Assembly: GCF_026151205.1 (NCBI RefSeq)
Contig: NW_026971864.1
Coordinates: 1-26,711 of the forward strand
Length of the DNA: 26,711 nt
Direction of reading: 5' to 3'
Source of the DNA: Bolinopsis microptera
Lineage: Eukaryota; Ctenophora; Tentaculata; Lobata; Bolinopsidae
How positions within the stretch are numbered: the stretch's first letter is position 1; each line of letters starts with the position of its first letter. The notes under the pieces were generated by a model. The model had not been told where the DNA came from. It worked only from the letters and a program-made list of their open reading frames with translations, and did no database searches. A program made the position numbers and the translations under genes. Of this stretch, positions 10,257 through 20,365 are shown one piece after another.

Positions 10257-10312
10257 TTGATTGACAATGTCAACCCATCAAGATCGTTGCTCTGCGAAGC
10301 AGAGCAATGATC
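10257..10312. repeat. Hairpin and repeat shared with 26582-26628 in inverse orientation
   Basis: Bases 10282-10295 and 10299-10312 form a 14-bp stem with one mismatch (gatcgttgctctgc / gcagagcaatgatc) around a gaa loop. Bases 10257-10295 also match the reverse complement of 26582-26628 (ttgattgac.atgtcaa, ccc.tc.agatcgttgctct), where about 7 extra bases are present. This marks a dispersed repeat family. Confidence 0.65.
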
Positions 10313-10800
10313 GATGATGCGACTATACTAGCAAGAATGCTTATTCGCGCGGCGCGGCGCGTCGAAGCGGGTCCCCAGATATAGCAATATCGATTTATAT
10401 AAACAATTATCACTGTTTAGATATTCCGGGATATTTAACACGAGAAATTAATGACAATATTAATATTTGGAATATCTATGATTGCAACGGGCTAGTTTTG
10501 CGACATGTTATAGTATAGCTGTGTCTCATGCTGTGCTAATTGCATCAAATGATTGGACTGAATAATGAATAAATAATTTTACATGTAAAATAAAATCTTG
10601 ACTGACTGACTAGACTTAGGTCGGATCTTAAGTCCGAGCAGCTATATACCCTCCGCACTTGTCGGCCAAGCATCACTGTCGGGATCTCCTGATTGCTGGG
10701 CAGTTTGGTATCCCTCTTCAGCATATCCAAGAAACGTTAGATGTGGGCGTCCTGGTCCCCGATATCTATGCTGGGGCTCCCAGTACAGAAAAGTACTTGA

Positions 10801-11931
10801 GCATTTTTAGATGTAAGAGTATTTCATGCTCAAGCTCCTTCCAATAAGGCTCTTGGATCTCCAACCACTATGTACAATAGCCACGAGAGACAGAAAAAGA
10901 ATCTATACAATAAAAGGATTGTAGAAGTCGAACATGGGACGTTTACACCGATAGTCCTATCAACCACTGGGGGTATGGGAAGGGAAGCTAATAAGTTCTT
11001 CAAGAAATTAGCGGATAAACTATCTAGGAAATCAGGCCAACGATATAGTGAGGCAATGACTTTTATTAGGAAGAGAGTAAGATTTGACCTATTGAGAACA
11101 ACAATCATAGCTCTTAGAGGAGAGAGAGGGTCTAAAAGTAGTAGTGCAGTAAAAATAGCAGAATTAGATATAAATTTGGAGCCAGTTCTTTATGGTGTTA
11201 AGATTACAGAATGCGCTGGAGATAGTAAGAAAACCTGGCAGATAATCAACGAACTACGTGGTAAGAAAAGACGTGAGATCAAGCCGAACTTCGTGATAAA
11301 TAATGAACGTGTGATTAATCGTCGTATAATTGCAAATGAGTTCAATAAATACTTTGCCTCTATTGCAGCTAACCTGAACGAAGCATACTCTGGTGACTAT
11401 TTGAGAATAAATTCGCTGCCTTCATTTACTGACTACCTGCCAACATCAATTACGTCCAGTATTTATCTTTGGGATTCTGACTGTACTGAGATTAAAGAGA
11501 CCATAAGCGAACTAAAAAACGGGAAATCCAGTGACATACCTATTCATGTGATCAAGAAGTCATGCCAAATTACTGCACCGTACTTAGCTAGATACTTTAA
11601 CAAATGCATGCAAGAAGGCCACTTCCCCGATGAATTGAAGACTGGGAGAATCAGCCCCATTTACAAAAAAGAAGATGAACAGCTATTAGAAAACTATAGA
11701 CCAGTATCAACTCTACCTGTATTCGGGAAAATTCTAGAAAAGTTAATTTATAAGAGGCTCTATAGTTTCCTTACTTCCAAGGGGATAATACATGAAAACC
11801 AGTTCGGCTTTAGGAAAGGACACTCCACCAGCCATGCACTGAACTACTCTGTAGAACATATAGAATCGTTAATTAGTAAAAAGCAACATGTCCTAGGGGT
11901 CTTCATCGATCTCTCAAAAGCCTTTGACACT
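10801..11931 (+). pseudogene. Chimeric retroelement frame, 5' half: foreign domain fused to LINE reverse transcriptase, cut by an insertion
   Basis: The frame is open from 10801, just after a stop at 10798-10800, although the first ATG is at 10870. Roughly the first 130 codons (LDVRVF, VEHGTFTPIVLSTTGGMG, LLRTTIIALRGERG) resemble a domain I recall from reverse-transcriptase-linked proteins of cnidarians and other marine invertebrates, possibly a PD-(D/E)XK-like nuclease; that assignment is recollection. From about 11195 the frame becomes a CR1/Jockey-type LINE: KKTWQIINELRG, EFNKYFASIA, RISPIYKK, NYRPVSTLPVFGKILEKLI, ENQFGFRKGHST and FIDLSKAFD with the first catalytic Asp. It stops making sense at 11932, where the minus-strand LINE begins, and resumes at 14961. 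The downstream codons to 12087 belong to that insertion. A one-base shift may connect the frame to VPDIYAG upstream (10761-10781). Inactive as it stands. Confidence 0.75.
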
Positions 11932-14900
11932 CTTTTTTTATTTGAAAATTCAATTAATTATTATATATATAAATCAAGCGTTACATTTCAGCCATGCAAA
12001 ATTACAATGACATATTTTGATATACTAATTGATAAATGGAACTGCAATATAAGTTGCTTAATGTTTGGCCGGATGACAACTAACTAAAAGAGAAAAATAA
12101 ACTTGATTACATAATAATTAATTCGGCTGAACCAACACATAGCAAGAGCCACATTAACGTTGGGGCCGTCTACCAAATTTGAATGACATACAATAACAAA
12201 AAATCAAACATATCATAAATAATTATATATGGATTTTGTTCATTACAATTCCGTCACAACTGATAGAAGAAAAAAGAAAAGGACAAGCGGATAGGAAAGT
12301 GGACGGCAGAATTGTAACCAACAAAAACACATTTCTGAGAATCATAAGACTGATGAGCTAGTCTGGCCAGACTGTATCGGCAGCCCAGAGGTACTTGATC
12401 AGATTGGCCTTAAAAGTAGAAATCCGCTCTGACTGCCGGATACATACTGGTAGACTATTCCATTTCAGCATAGATCTATGAAAGAAGCTATTTCGGAAGG
12501 CATCCGAGCAGGGCACAGTGGTACTCATGTAAGTTGAAGTATCCGATCTATCAATTATTTGAGCATTGTGCCTAGTGTATCGGGTGCCCTCTGGACGGCA
12601 TAGGACTATATAAGTAGGAAGCGAAACTGGGATTATGCTATTCACTATTTTATAGAAGGTCATAAGATCGTTATAAATAAACTTCTGCATGACAGGGAGA
12701 ATATTTAGCTTCTTTTGCTCTGTAGCAAGTTTATCGTCATTATAACTGGAGTAGGGTTCACCATTGATCCATTTAATAGCCCTCTTTTGGATAGCAACAA
12801 ACTGTTGAAGATGAGTTGCAGATTGAGGGGACCATATGACAGAACAATGTTCAAATATAGACCTAATTAACGCCAAATAGAACGATCTTTTCTGCCTTTT
12901 ATCAGTAGTGAAATGACATGTTCTCTTAAGTAGTCCAAGTCTGGAGTTAGCTTTGGAAACAAGCGCTTTACATTGTGCACCCCAATTAAACCTGGAGTTT
13001 ATTGCGACTCCTAAATCTGACTGAGAGGGCACAAAGTCAATATCACTTCCAGAAAGTTTATAGAAGAAGGTATTGAATGGCAAGTTATCCAGCACGTTTC
13101 TTTGCAGGGACACAGAGAGGGCTTTGCACTTTTGTGGATGGAACTTCATTCGATTTCTCACTGACCAATCATACAATCTATTGATGTCATTTTGGATTAT
13201 GTGATGGTCAGGGTAACCAAGAATCTCCCTCCAAATTTTAGTGTCATCTGCATAAAGGGCGATATTGGTGCCTTCAGAGACACAGGAGAACATGTCATTT
13301 ATAAATATTACAAACAATAGAGGGCCAAGTATAGAACCTTGAGGGACACCAGACCGAACTGGTAGAGAGGAAGACGTTTGGCCTCCTATCACTACTTGTT
13401 GTTGTCGCCCCTCAAGATAGGACTTGATAAATTTAAGCATTAGTCCATCCACTTTAAAAATATTCTTTAATTTACTTAAAATGAGGTCATGCGAAACGCT
13501 ATCAAAGGCTTTCGCAAAATCAAAATATATTATATCAGTCCTGGACCTGTTGTTCAGTGCAAGTGCAAGATTGTCCGTGAAAGGTATCATTTGGGTTGTG
13601 CATGAACGTTCATTAACAAAACCGTGTTGTCGGTCATCCAACAGATCAGAACATGCAGCGTATAATGCAGTCTTTATGCACCTTTCAAAGACTTTCATTA
13701 CAAGAGATGTTAACGAGATAGGCCTGTAGTTCTCAACCGAAGACTTATCACCCTTTTTGTGCACTGGTACTACAAGTGCCAGCTTCCAATCAGGGGGTAT
13801 GCATCCGCTTGAGAAAGACAGGTTAAATAAAACACTAAGTGGGTATGCAAGGCTTTGGGCACAGTTTTTGAGGACTTTCCCATGAATCCCATCAGGGCCA
13901 GGGGCCTTGTTAGGATTTAACTTTTTAAGAATCAACAGAACATCTTCTCTACTAAACACAAGACTGGAAAAACAATCATCACGAAAATCTATGTCAATGC
14001 CATAATCGCTCTCTTGAGAAAACTGCTCATAAAAATATTCGTTAAAAAGGGCAGCTTGATCAGATGGATTGTTTCGAAAGCGATTATGATATTTAACAGT
14101 TTCAGGGATCCTGGTTGACTTTGATTTAGACTTAACGTAGGTCCAGAATTTCTTGGAGATAAGAGCATCATCGGAGTCATCCTCAACACTGAGTCTCATT
14201 TTTTCGTCCATCATATTTTTAAATTTTGTTCGAAATGCACGAAACTTTTGTTTATGAGACTCAGAGTTGCTCCCCTTATGCCTTATTCTCCATTTCTCCT
14301 TATTTCGTAGGAGACGATCACATTCGGAGTCATACCATGGAGGCTGGAACTGAGACTTAATGGTCTTTTTAGGGATCCATCGGTCACAGGCTGCATCAAG
14401 AACTCCTCTGAATCGACTCCAGGCAAGATAAGGATCATTACACTCAAATATACTATCCCAATCGATGCTAAATAACTCAGAATTCAGGCCCCTAAAATTA
14501 CCTTTACTATAATTAAAGATCTTTCTTTTAGGCTGCTTAATATACTTGGTCTTAACATCAATGTCAAATGTTATACAAAAGTGGTCGGACATACACATTT
14601 CGTTTTGATCTAAAACTTTAACATTCTTAATAAGGTTCTGAATGTTAGTGAACACAAGATCTAAGGTGTTGCCTGACTTGTGAGTAGGGGAGCTAATAAG
14701 TTGTGTATGTCCGAGGTCATCAGTGAGAAAATTTACAAAGCTAGAATGTAGCTGGCAAGATGACTGACCATCTGGCCAGGAAATCGAAGCTAAATTAAAG
14801 TCCCCTACCAGAATGTGTCTTTGCAACTTTCTGGCAGATGCTAAAGTAACAAAATGTTTCTTGAAAGATTCAAAATTATCTAAGCCAAGCGTTCCTACTC

Positions 14901-14960
14901 TATAGAATGTAGATATGCAAAAGTTTCTTCCACACTGAGTCTTAATTATGACGGAAAAAA
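11932..14960 (-). mobile_element. 5'-truncated LINE (APE endonuclease type) inserted inside another LINE
   Basis: The insertion separates two halves of one reverse transcriptase frame. On the minus strand, the 5' edge is a cut endonuclease domain at about 14958. The 3' UTR runs from 12357 down to 11932 and ends with an A-rich tail (ttcaaataaaaaaag), seen on the + strand as cttttttt near 11932-11939. The host frame reads SKAFD-T up to 11931 and D-H-C-K-L-T-T-K from 14961 in the matching phase. No clear target-site duplication was found; cact occurs on both sides but would not preserve the host frame. Blunt or micro-deletional integration fits better. The same family left the 1381-2150 remnant. 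Confidence 0.85.
12358..14958 (-). CDS. LINE ORF2-type polyprotein, APE endonuclease (partial) plus reverse transcriptase
   Basis: An 866-codon frame is open on the minus strand from the truncation point to a TAG at 12358. Residues 1-130 are the C-terminal part of an APE-type endonuclease, with SVIIKTQ, FCISTFYR, GDFN (about 52-55) and SDH (about 124-126), the motif set of LINE endonucleases. Reverse transcriptase follows: LNPNKAPGPDGIHG (about 347), PVHKKGDKSS and NYRPISLTS (about 400), DFAKAFDS with the first Asp near 480, SGVPQGSILGPLLF (about 536) and YADD near 569-572. A C-terminal thumb region follows (LGVAINSRF, FEHCSVIWSP, RAIKWINGE). The N-terminal half of the endonuclease is missing, so this copy cannot be complete, but there is no internal stop or frameshift. 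It encodes the enzyme that nicks target DNA and copies the element RNA. CR1/Jockey-group assignment is from motif style. Confidence 0.88.
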   Translation of the reverse strand, partial: FSVIIKTQCGRNFCISTFYRVGTLGLDNFESFKKHFVTLASARKLQRHILVGDFNLASISWPDGQSSCQLHSSFVNFLTDDLGHTQLISSPTHKSGNTLDLVFTNIQNLIKNVKVLDQNEMCMSDHFCITFDIDVKTKYIKQPKRKIFNYSKGNFRGLNSELFSIDWDSIFECNDPYLAWSRFRGVLDAACDRWIPKKTIKSQFQPPWYDSECDRLLRNKEKWRIRHKGSNSESHKQKFRAFRTKFKNMMDEKMRLSVEDDSDDALISKKFWTYVKSKSKSTRIPETVKYHNRFRNNPSDQAALFNEYFYEQFSQESDYGIDIDFRDDCFSSLVFSREDVLLILKKLNPNKAPGPDGIHGKVLKNCAQSLAYPLSVLFNLSFSSGCIPPDWKLALVVPVHKKGDKSSVENYRPISLTSLVMKVFERCIKTALYAACSDLLDDRQHGFVNERSCTTQMIPFTDNLALALNNRSRTDIIYFDFAKAFDSVSHDLILSKLKNIFKVDGLMLKFIKSYLEGRQQQVVIGGQTSSSLPVRSGVPQGSILGPLLFVIFINDMFSCVSEGTNIALYADDTKIWREILGYPDHHIIQNDINRLYDWSVRNRMKFHPQKCKALSVSLQRNVLDNLPFNTFFYKLSGSDIDFVPSQSDLGVAINSRFNWGAQCKALVSKANSRLGLLKRTCHFTTDKRQKRSFYLALIRSIFEHCSVIWSPQSATHLQQFVAIQKRAIKWINGEPYSSYNDDKLATEQKKLNILPVMQKFIYNDLMTFYKIVNSIIPVSLPTYIVLCRPEGTRYTRHNAQIIDRSDTSTYMSTTVPCSDAFRNSFFHRSMLKWNSLPVCIRQSERISTFKANLIKYLWAADTVWPD

Positions 14961-16133
14961 GATCACTGTAAACTAACTACTAAATTAAAAAACTACGGTA
15001 TAAGAGGGAATGCTCTGAATCTTATCTCTAGTTACTTGTCTAATAGGAAACAATTTGTAAATGTTCTAGATACCAAATCTGATGAATTACCGGTCGAATT
15101 TGGAGTCCCTCAGGGTAGTGTATTAGGACCTCTACTTTTCCTACTGTATATCAATGATATTTGCAATATAACTAATAAGGGTAAATTTGTCTTATTTGCA
15201 GACGATACTAATATATTTGTCGCTGCCGATTCGAAAAATAAAGCATACGAATTGGCTAATGAAGTACTACAGGCCGTAAACAAGTATATGGGAGTTAACC
15301 TACTGCACATTAATGTAAAGAAGTGTTGTTATATGTACTTTTCTCCCTCTAAACGTGATAATAGCGAATTAAATGCAGATATAGATAGCCAAAACTTGTC
15401 CATAAATAACAAAATAATTAAACGTGTAAGTCAGACAAAATTTCTTGGAGTAATCATTGATGATAAACTGAGCTGGAAACCACACATATTATCTCTCAAT
15501 AAGAAACTAAGTAGTGCTTGTGGACGTATCTACCGTATTAAGAAATGCTTACCAGAATCACTATATAAGCAAATATATCATTCTCTCTTTGAATCACACC
15601 TAGGTTATGCTATTTCTGTCTGGGGAGGTATTCCCAATAATCAGTTGAAACCGCTATTTATTACTCAAAAGAAGTGTATCAGGATTCTCTTTGGAGACTT
15701 TGAAGCCTATGTAGACAAGTTCAAGACATGTGCTAGAGCAAGACCAATTAATTCTCAACGTCTAGGATCTGAATTCTATGTTAAAGAGTCCACCAAACCT
15801 CTATTCACAAAACACGAACTACTTGCTATAGAGAACCTATACAGATACCGTTGTTTAATGGAATTGTTTAAGATCATTAAGTCACGAGTACCAATTTCGT
15901 TATACTACCTATTCGGCTTATCAAATAGGAAAGATAATTTGTTAATCACGCCCTCTCCAACTAATCAATTTATGTACAAATCTGCATGGCTGTGGAACGA
16001 ATTTCGTAAAGTTGGGCCGATGAATTTCACCTCCCCTTGCAGCTCTGTCAAGAATTTGCTTAAACAGTCACTTCTAAGAGCTCAAAACAGGTATGGAACT
16101 GATTGGTGTGACAAAAATTTCACTGAATTCTGA
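14961..16133 (+). pseudogene. Chimeric retroelement frame, 3' half: LINE reverse transcriptase C-terminal part
   Basis: This continues the reverse transcriptase that breaks at 11931. The codons from 14961 (DHCKLTTKLKNYGIRGNAL) fit directly after SKAFDT. Further motifs are SSYLSNRKQF, FGVPQGSVLGPLLFLLYIND (about 15096-15155) and FADD (15195-15206), then the thumb region (FLGVIIDDKLSWKPHI, YHSLFESHLGYAISVWGG, QKKCIRILFG) and a stop at 16131-16133. The first in-frame Met-like codon near 15036 is TTG, so it is not a start; this is the interrupted tail of one gene. No internal stop is present, so the element was intact in this part when it was cut. It resembles the LINE at 18449-20365 (KLxxYGIRGxAL, LGVIID.KL.W..HI), though the two are clearly different copies or subfamilies. 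Confidence 0.85.
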
Positions 16134-16250
16134 GTGAGAAGTGATACTTGCCTGTTATTCCCACTTACTGACTGATAATCTTATCTATGGATACCATGCT
16201 TGAAATTAGGTAAACAACATAGCACTTCCTAACCAGTCACGTTGAACGCG
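16134..16250 (+). mobile_element. Probable 3' UTR of the interrupted LINE
   Basis: Sequence directly after the stop, without other features, is expected to be the LINE 3' end. No poly(A) tail or simple-repeat tail marks the exact border, which is therefore approximate. Confidence 0.4.
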
Positions 16251-18448
16251 ATCGCCGAATGATAAAACAATATGGGAGCGCGCACAGCATTGCGCGCTGA
16301 TACTCTAAATACTGTGCGCGTTTCGTCCGGAACCTGGGGGAGTTCCCGCTCTAATATATCTGACGACAGTGATTACTCATTATGAGAACTAACCCCGACC
16401 ACTTTCCCGGTCGAACCGTACCCAAATCAAACTAATTTATGAACCACGTGTATAGCCAACGTCCTTGCGGTGCTGAGCCGATGTAAAACTCTTCTGTCTC
16501 TTGTTAATATTTTAGTTGTACCGTGCATAAAAGTGTGTAGTGACAAGTGTGTAGTGGTAATGTATATTATTTATTATGACGACGCGATATTTATAATGCA
16601 GAATTAAAAGCTGCTTTCGATATGACTGGTGGTGGGCTGTCTCCGGCGGGACATAGATCTATATAGGGGGTACCCGGGGTACGAGTTAACGAACAGTGTT
16701 CGTGTCCTTCCACAACCCCCTGTTACCTGTGTTTCTGTCGGGGTAGCCTAATTCATCCGTTAGAATCGCAGAGTTAGCGGAGCTCATGATATCTCGCGAC
16801 GTATGCTGCATGAACGGTGCAAGACTTGCGCCGTTTGTTTCAGCATCCAGTTGCGAGTGCTTGCCCATCGAAAACATGATTAGTGATTGTGGATTTTATT
16901 GATATTACTGATTATCCATCATATTCAGTATTAATGTTATCCATTATTTATTTATTGACATCCTTCAGTCTCCAAAACGAGGTGTGAAGGTAAATTAACT
17001 TTGAGCCTTCTTTTGGCGACTGCTTAATCGATGGGCAAGTAGGTATTTGTTTTTTAGCAGTGTTGAACATTGAAACAATTATAAAATGTTTATTTTTATC
17101 TTATATAACCAATAACGTACAATATGAATGACATATGCTATAGTGACGTAACATATATAGTGCAAAGAATTAGTAACTTGCGAGATGTGATTTAGTGATA
17201 ATCGACGTTAACATTTTGCAGTTTACAGTTGCACAATGTTGGCATCGATTGTTACTAACATTTATCTGAATTTAATACAAGTACATGTCACATATAAATT
17301 GGGTAGCTGAATGAAACTTGTGCCTCAAAATTTTCCGTTATTAGCATTGCAGTGTCCACGCCCTATACTGCGTTAACGACCGAAATTTTCCCAATATGCA
17401 ATTATTATTTTGCTTCTAAAATTCTCTGATAATTAATAATATATCGTGACATGTAATTGTAAGATAACAAACCTCGCGCGCGCGGCGCTTACATCTGCAC
17501 CTGAGAATCTCTCAGCAATGTGTGGCTGTCTGCGCGGCGGGCTGTGTATTGTGTCTATAGCTGAATTTAAATTTAGATTTATTTGTAAATGTATAATAAT
17601 ATTAAATATGTATTGATTGTTTTGTGGTAAATAAAAATTTTGTTTTACTAAAAAAAAATTTTGTTTTACTTTAAACTGGCTTACTTATACTACTTAAAGG
17701 GTGTTTATAAATTTTATTTAGTATTGAATTTATATTGAATTTTTATATAGGGTAATTGTTATATTATGTGTATATTGTTTGAATAATTTTCTTTCCTGTC
17801 TGATCTTGATGGGCCATCATTGTGTCTCGCTATATATTTAATATGCCCGGCTCGTTATATTCTCCTTTGAGCAAACATTACTGTTAGTTCTGGGATGGTG
17901 AGCTTTCAGGCATGCACATTCCTTGCCCTGTTAGTTACCTGTCCTTTCAAAATTAAACTAGCAGTCAAGGAAACAAAAGTCATACAGCAAATGAGCATTA
18001 TATTTATATGAATTGTTTTACATAATTTTTATTCTGCAAAATGTACTAAAAATTAAATTTCTTGCTTCATTGAAATTTCTTGTTTCATTGATACCAAACA
18101 CCTTTGCATTACTGACATTGTCTAACCAATTAAAGTTTGGGGCCATCCTCAACATTTTACATTAATTCTTCTATAACACAAAGCTCCTAATACTCCTAGC
18201 TATTTAATTTTCGAAGAGGAACCTAATTTTATCCCAATCCATGACTCAAGTGCCGAAGGCAAAAAGAGTCACGAACAAGTGTTAGTGAACAAGGTTATTG
18301 GTATATTGTAGATTGCGCCCGTCGCATTGCCTGTGCACAGATGTCGCTTATGTTCCTAATTTCGTGAAGTTATTTTTCGCAAAATTCTGAACTTGGTGTC
18401 CTGCGCTGAGCTGATCTATTAAATTGTTAATTTCATCATATAAATCAG
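16251..18448. other. Long non-coding stretch
   Basis: No long frame on either strand apart from the weak exon candidate at 16727-16877. Hairpins include agcgcgca-cagca-ttgcgcgct near 16277-16298, acgaaca-g-tgttcgt near 16689-16703 and ctgaga-atc-tctcag near 17502-17516. CG-rich patches occur at 17472-17490 and 17530-17545. Around 17630-17670 lie units like those at 9046-9213. The rest is AT-rich and unremarkable. Confidence 0.45.
16727..16877 (-). other. Candidate first coding exon on the minus strand
   Basis: On the minus strand an ATG at 16877-16875 opens a 63-codon frame (starts MFSMGKHSQLDAETNG). It runs through GC-richer sequence than its surroundings, and a plausible splice donor, CAG|GTAACA, lies at 16727/16726. 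If real, the exon would encode about 50 residues and further exons would lie to the left, in DNA where I see no continuation. The peptide matches nothing I recognise. A chance frame is as likely. Confidence 0.22.
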
Positions 18449-20365
18449 TTGCATAACGTTGCCTGTTGGTGCTCCCCTGCCAAAAAGGCGCCTCCCTGTT
18501 GGCACCTGTCGGACGAAAACGGACAAGTCAGCACACCGGCAGCAGTAGCAGAAAAATTTAATGATCACTTCTCAAACATCGCTCCAAAAATTAAATCTGA
18601 AATTAGTAGTAGGACCACGTTCGATCCTGGTGGGGCCCAGGGGACACTTCGCAACCCTTCTCCAAATAGTATCTACATAAAACCAGTCACAACTACCGAA
18701 GTTCAAGACGTTATTAACCTATTTAAGAATAAAGCTACTCTTGACACCAAAATCCAACCACTCAAAATTGCCAACAGCTGTCATAATTTTACCACTGTAT
18801 TGGCCCACGTTGTTAACAGCTCGTTCGAACAAGGGGTCTTTCCCCAAGCCTTGAAAACGGCAAAAGTAGTTCCTGTACACAAAGGTGGATCTAAAACTGA
18901 CATCAAAAATTACAGACCGATATCTCTTCTTGCCACTTTCTCAAAAGTCTACAAAAAGCTTATGCACAATCGAGTCATAAATTTCTTGGATACCTACAAT
19001 ATACTTTGTGAAAATCAATACGGCTTCCGCCCAGGTAGGTCTTGTGAACATGCCCTTCTTAATGCTAAAGACAGAATCCTCAATTCAATGTCCAAAAAGC
19101 AAGTTACTTTGCTCCTTTTGATTGACTTTAGCAAAGCCTTTGACCTTGTGGATCACACCATACTCCTGAATAAGCTCGAGCACTATGGCATAAGAGGTCT
19201 AGCTTTAAACTGGTTTAAATCATATCTTATGAACAGAAACCAGTTTGTATCAATTGGATCCTCTGAATCCTCAGCCAACCCCATTATTTACGGTGTACCC
19301 CAAGGTTCAATTTTGGGACCTCTCCTTTTTATAATCTACATAAACGATCTTCCTCAAATATCAGAAATAGCTAATTTCATCATGTACGCAGATGATGCAA
19401 ACATTTTCCTAACAGGAGAAAATATAAACGAGGTTTATGATAAGCTCAAAATTCTTAGCGATGTCTTAGTTAAATGGGTAGATAACAACGGATTAGCTCT
19501 AAATCTTAAAAAAACGAATTATATGATCTTTTCTCGGCAAAGAAACCTCATTTATCGCGATGTAGTAATTTCTGGTGTCACAATCGAAAGAAAAACAGAA
19601 GCCCGTTTCTTAGGAGTTATAATAGATAACAAACTGAACTGGTCGCAACATATTTCTGCCATGAAAATGAAAATGGCCAGATACATTGGAGTCATGTACA
19701 AACTTAAAAATTATTTGCCTCTGGAAGCACGTTTACAAATATATCACAGCTTTGTGCAGTCTCACCTTAATTACTGCTCCCTCGTCTGGGGTTTTGCTGC
19801 CAAATCCCATATAGAAACACTATTTGTAAAACAAAAAATGGGTCTTAGAGCAATACTACCAGGTTTTGTTAATTACTGGTACAAAGACGGTACACCACTA
19901 GCAAGTACCAAGTCTGGTTTCTATGTACACAAAATATTGACAGTTCATAGTATCATCGTAAAGAACGCATTAGTTTTTATACATAAGCTGAAAAACTTCC
20001 CAAGTTTAGTGCCTCCCTCTATAAAGAAAACAATACCTAACAGTGCACCAATATTTAACGTCGCCGATCCGGATTCGAGTCTTACAACCACATGGTCAGA
20101 TGAATACGGTAAATACCCTTACAATAATTCAGTATTCTACAAAGGTCCACTACTAGCAATAAACAGATATAGTGTCGCAGCAACTTCCTTGCCAAGTCTA
20201 TTCAACCTTAATATCTACAAAAGGTGCATAAAAAACATGCTCATTGATCAACAAAACAAGGGCATTGCAGACAAATGGCCCAACTTTATGTTATACAATA
20301 TAACGGGACTAAGGAAATCAGAGCGCAACATCAACCGCAATGCTAATAATAACTCTGTCTCATAA
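18449..20365 (+). CDS. 5'-truncated LINE reverse transcriptase frame
   Basis: A 638-codon open frame begins at a TTG, so the apparent start is not a real initiation codon; the element is 5'-truncated somewhere before about 18500. Visible in order: EKFNDHFSNIAPKI (about residue 35), a PVHKGGSKTDIKNYRPISLL block (142-161), ENQYGFRPGRSCEHAL, LLIDFSKAFD with the first catalytic Asp near 226, YGVPQGSILGPLLFIIYIND (281-300), YADD at 313-316, ARFLGVIIDNKLNW, and a thumb/C-terminal region (YHSFVQSHLNYCSLVWG). It ends with a TAA at 20363-20365. This is the reverse transcriptase of a CR1/Jockey-like non-LTR retrotransposon; no endonuclease part remains. All active-site motifs are present and there are no internal stops, so the copy is young. 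It is related to the interrupted LINE at 11195-16133. Confidence 0.88.
   Translation: MHNVACWCSPAKKAPPCWHLSDENGQVSTPAAVAEKFNDHFSNIAPKIKSEISSRTTFDPGGAQGTLRNPSPNSIYIKPVTTTEVQDVINLFKNKATLDTKIQPLKIANSCHNFTTVLAHVVNSSFEQGVFPQALKTAKVVPVHKGGSKTDIKNYRPISLLATFSKVYKKLMHNRVINFLDTYNILCENQYGFRPGRSCEHALLNAKDRILNSMSKKQVTLLLLIDFSKAFDLVDHTILLNKLEHYGIRGLALNWFKSYLMNRNQFVSIGSSESSANPIIYGVPQGSILGPLLFIIYINDLPQISEIANFIMYADDANIFLTGENINEVYDKLKILSDVLVKWVDNNGLALNLKKTNYMIFSRQRNLIYRDVVISGVTIERKTEARFLGVIIDNKLNWSQHISAMKMKMARYIGVMYKLKNYLPLEARLQIYHSFVQSHLNYCSLVWGFAAKSHIETLFVKQKMGLRAILPGFVNYWYKDGTPLASTKSGFYVHKILTVHSIIVKNALVFIHKLKNFPSLVPPSIKKTIPNSAPIFNVADPDSSLTTTWSDEYGKYPYNNSVFYKGPLLAINRYSVAATSLPSLFNLNIYKRCIKNMLIDQQNKGIADKWPNFMLYNITGLRKSERNINRNANNNSVS

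Larger units (their letters stand above)
9214..10600. other. Non-coding stretch with strong hairpins
   Basis: No supported gene on either strand; the 93-95-codon overlapping frames near 9893-10199 have no recognisable domain. There are CG-rich patches at about 9666, 10013 and 10345. The two best hairpins and the shared repeat are listed separately. A gact microsatellite (gactgactgact) lies near 10604. Confidence 0.45.

Noticed and set aside
10659-10847. 62-codon frame just before the chimeric element
   Set aside because: Only its middle (VPDIYAG) might belong to the fused domain through a one-base shift. The start and end have no support, so it is not called as a gene.
11932-12087. Last 52 codons of the frame ending at 12087
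   Set aside because: They are read through the reverse complement of the inserted LINE's 3' UTR and are not part of the host LINE protein.
15036-15038. Independent start of the second LINE half at 15036
   Set aside because: The codon is TTG, and clear reverse transcriptase codons continue upstream to 14961.
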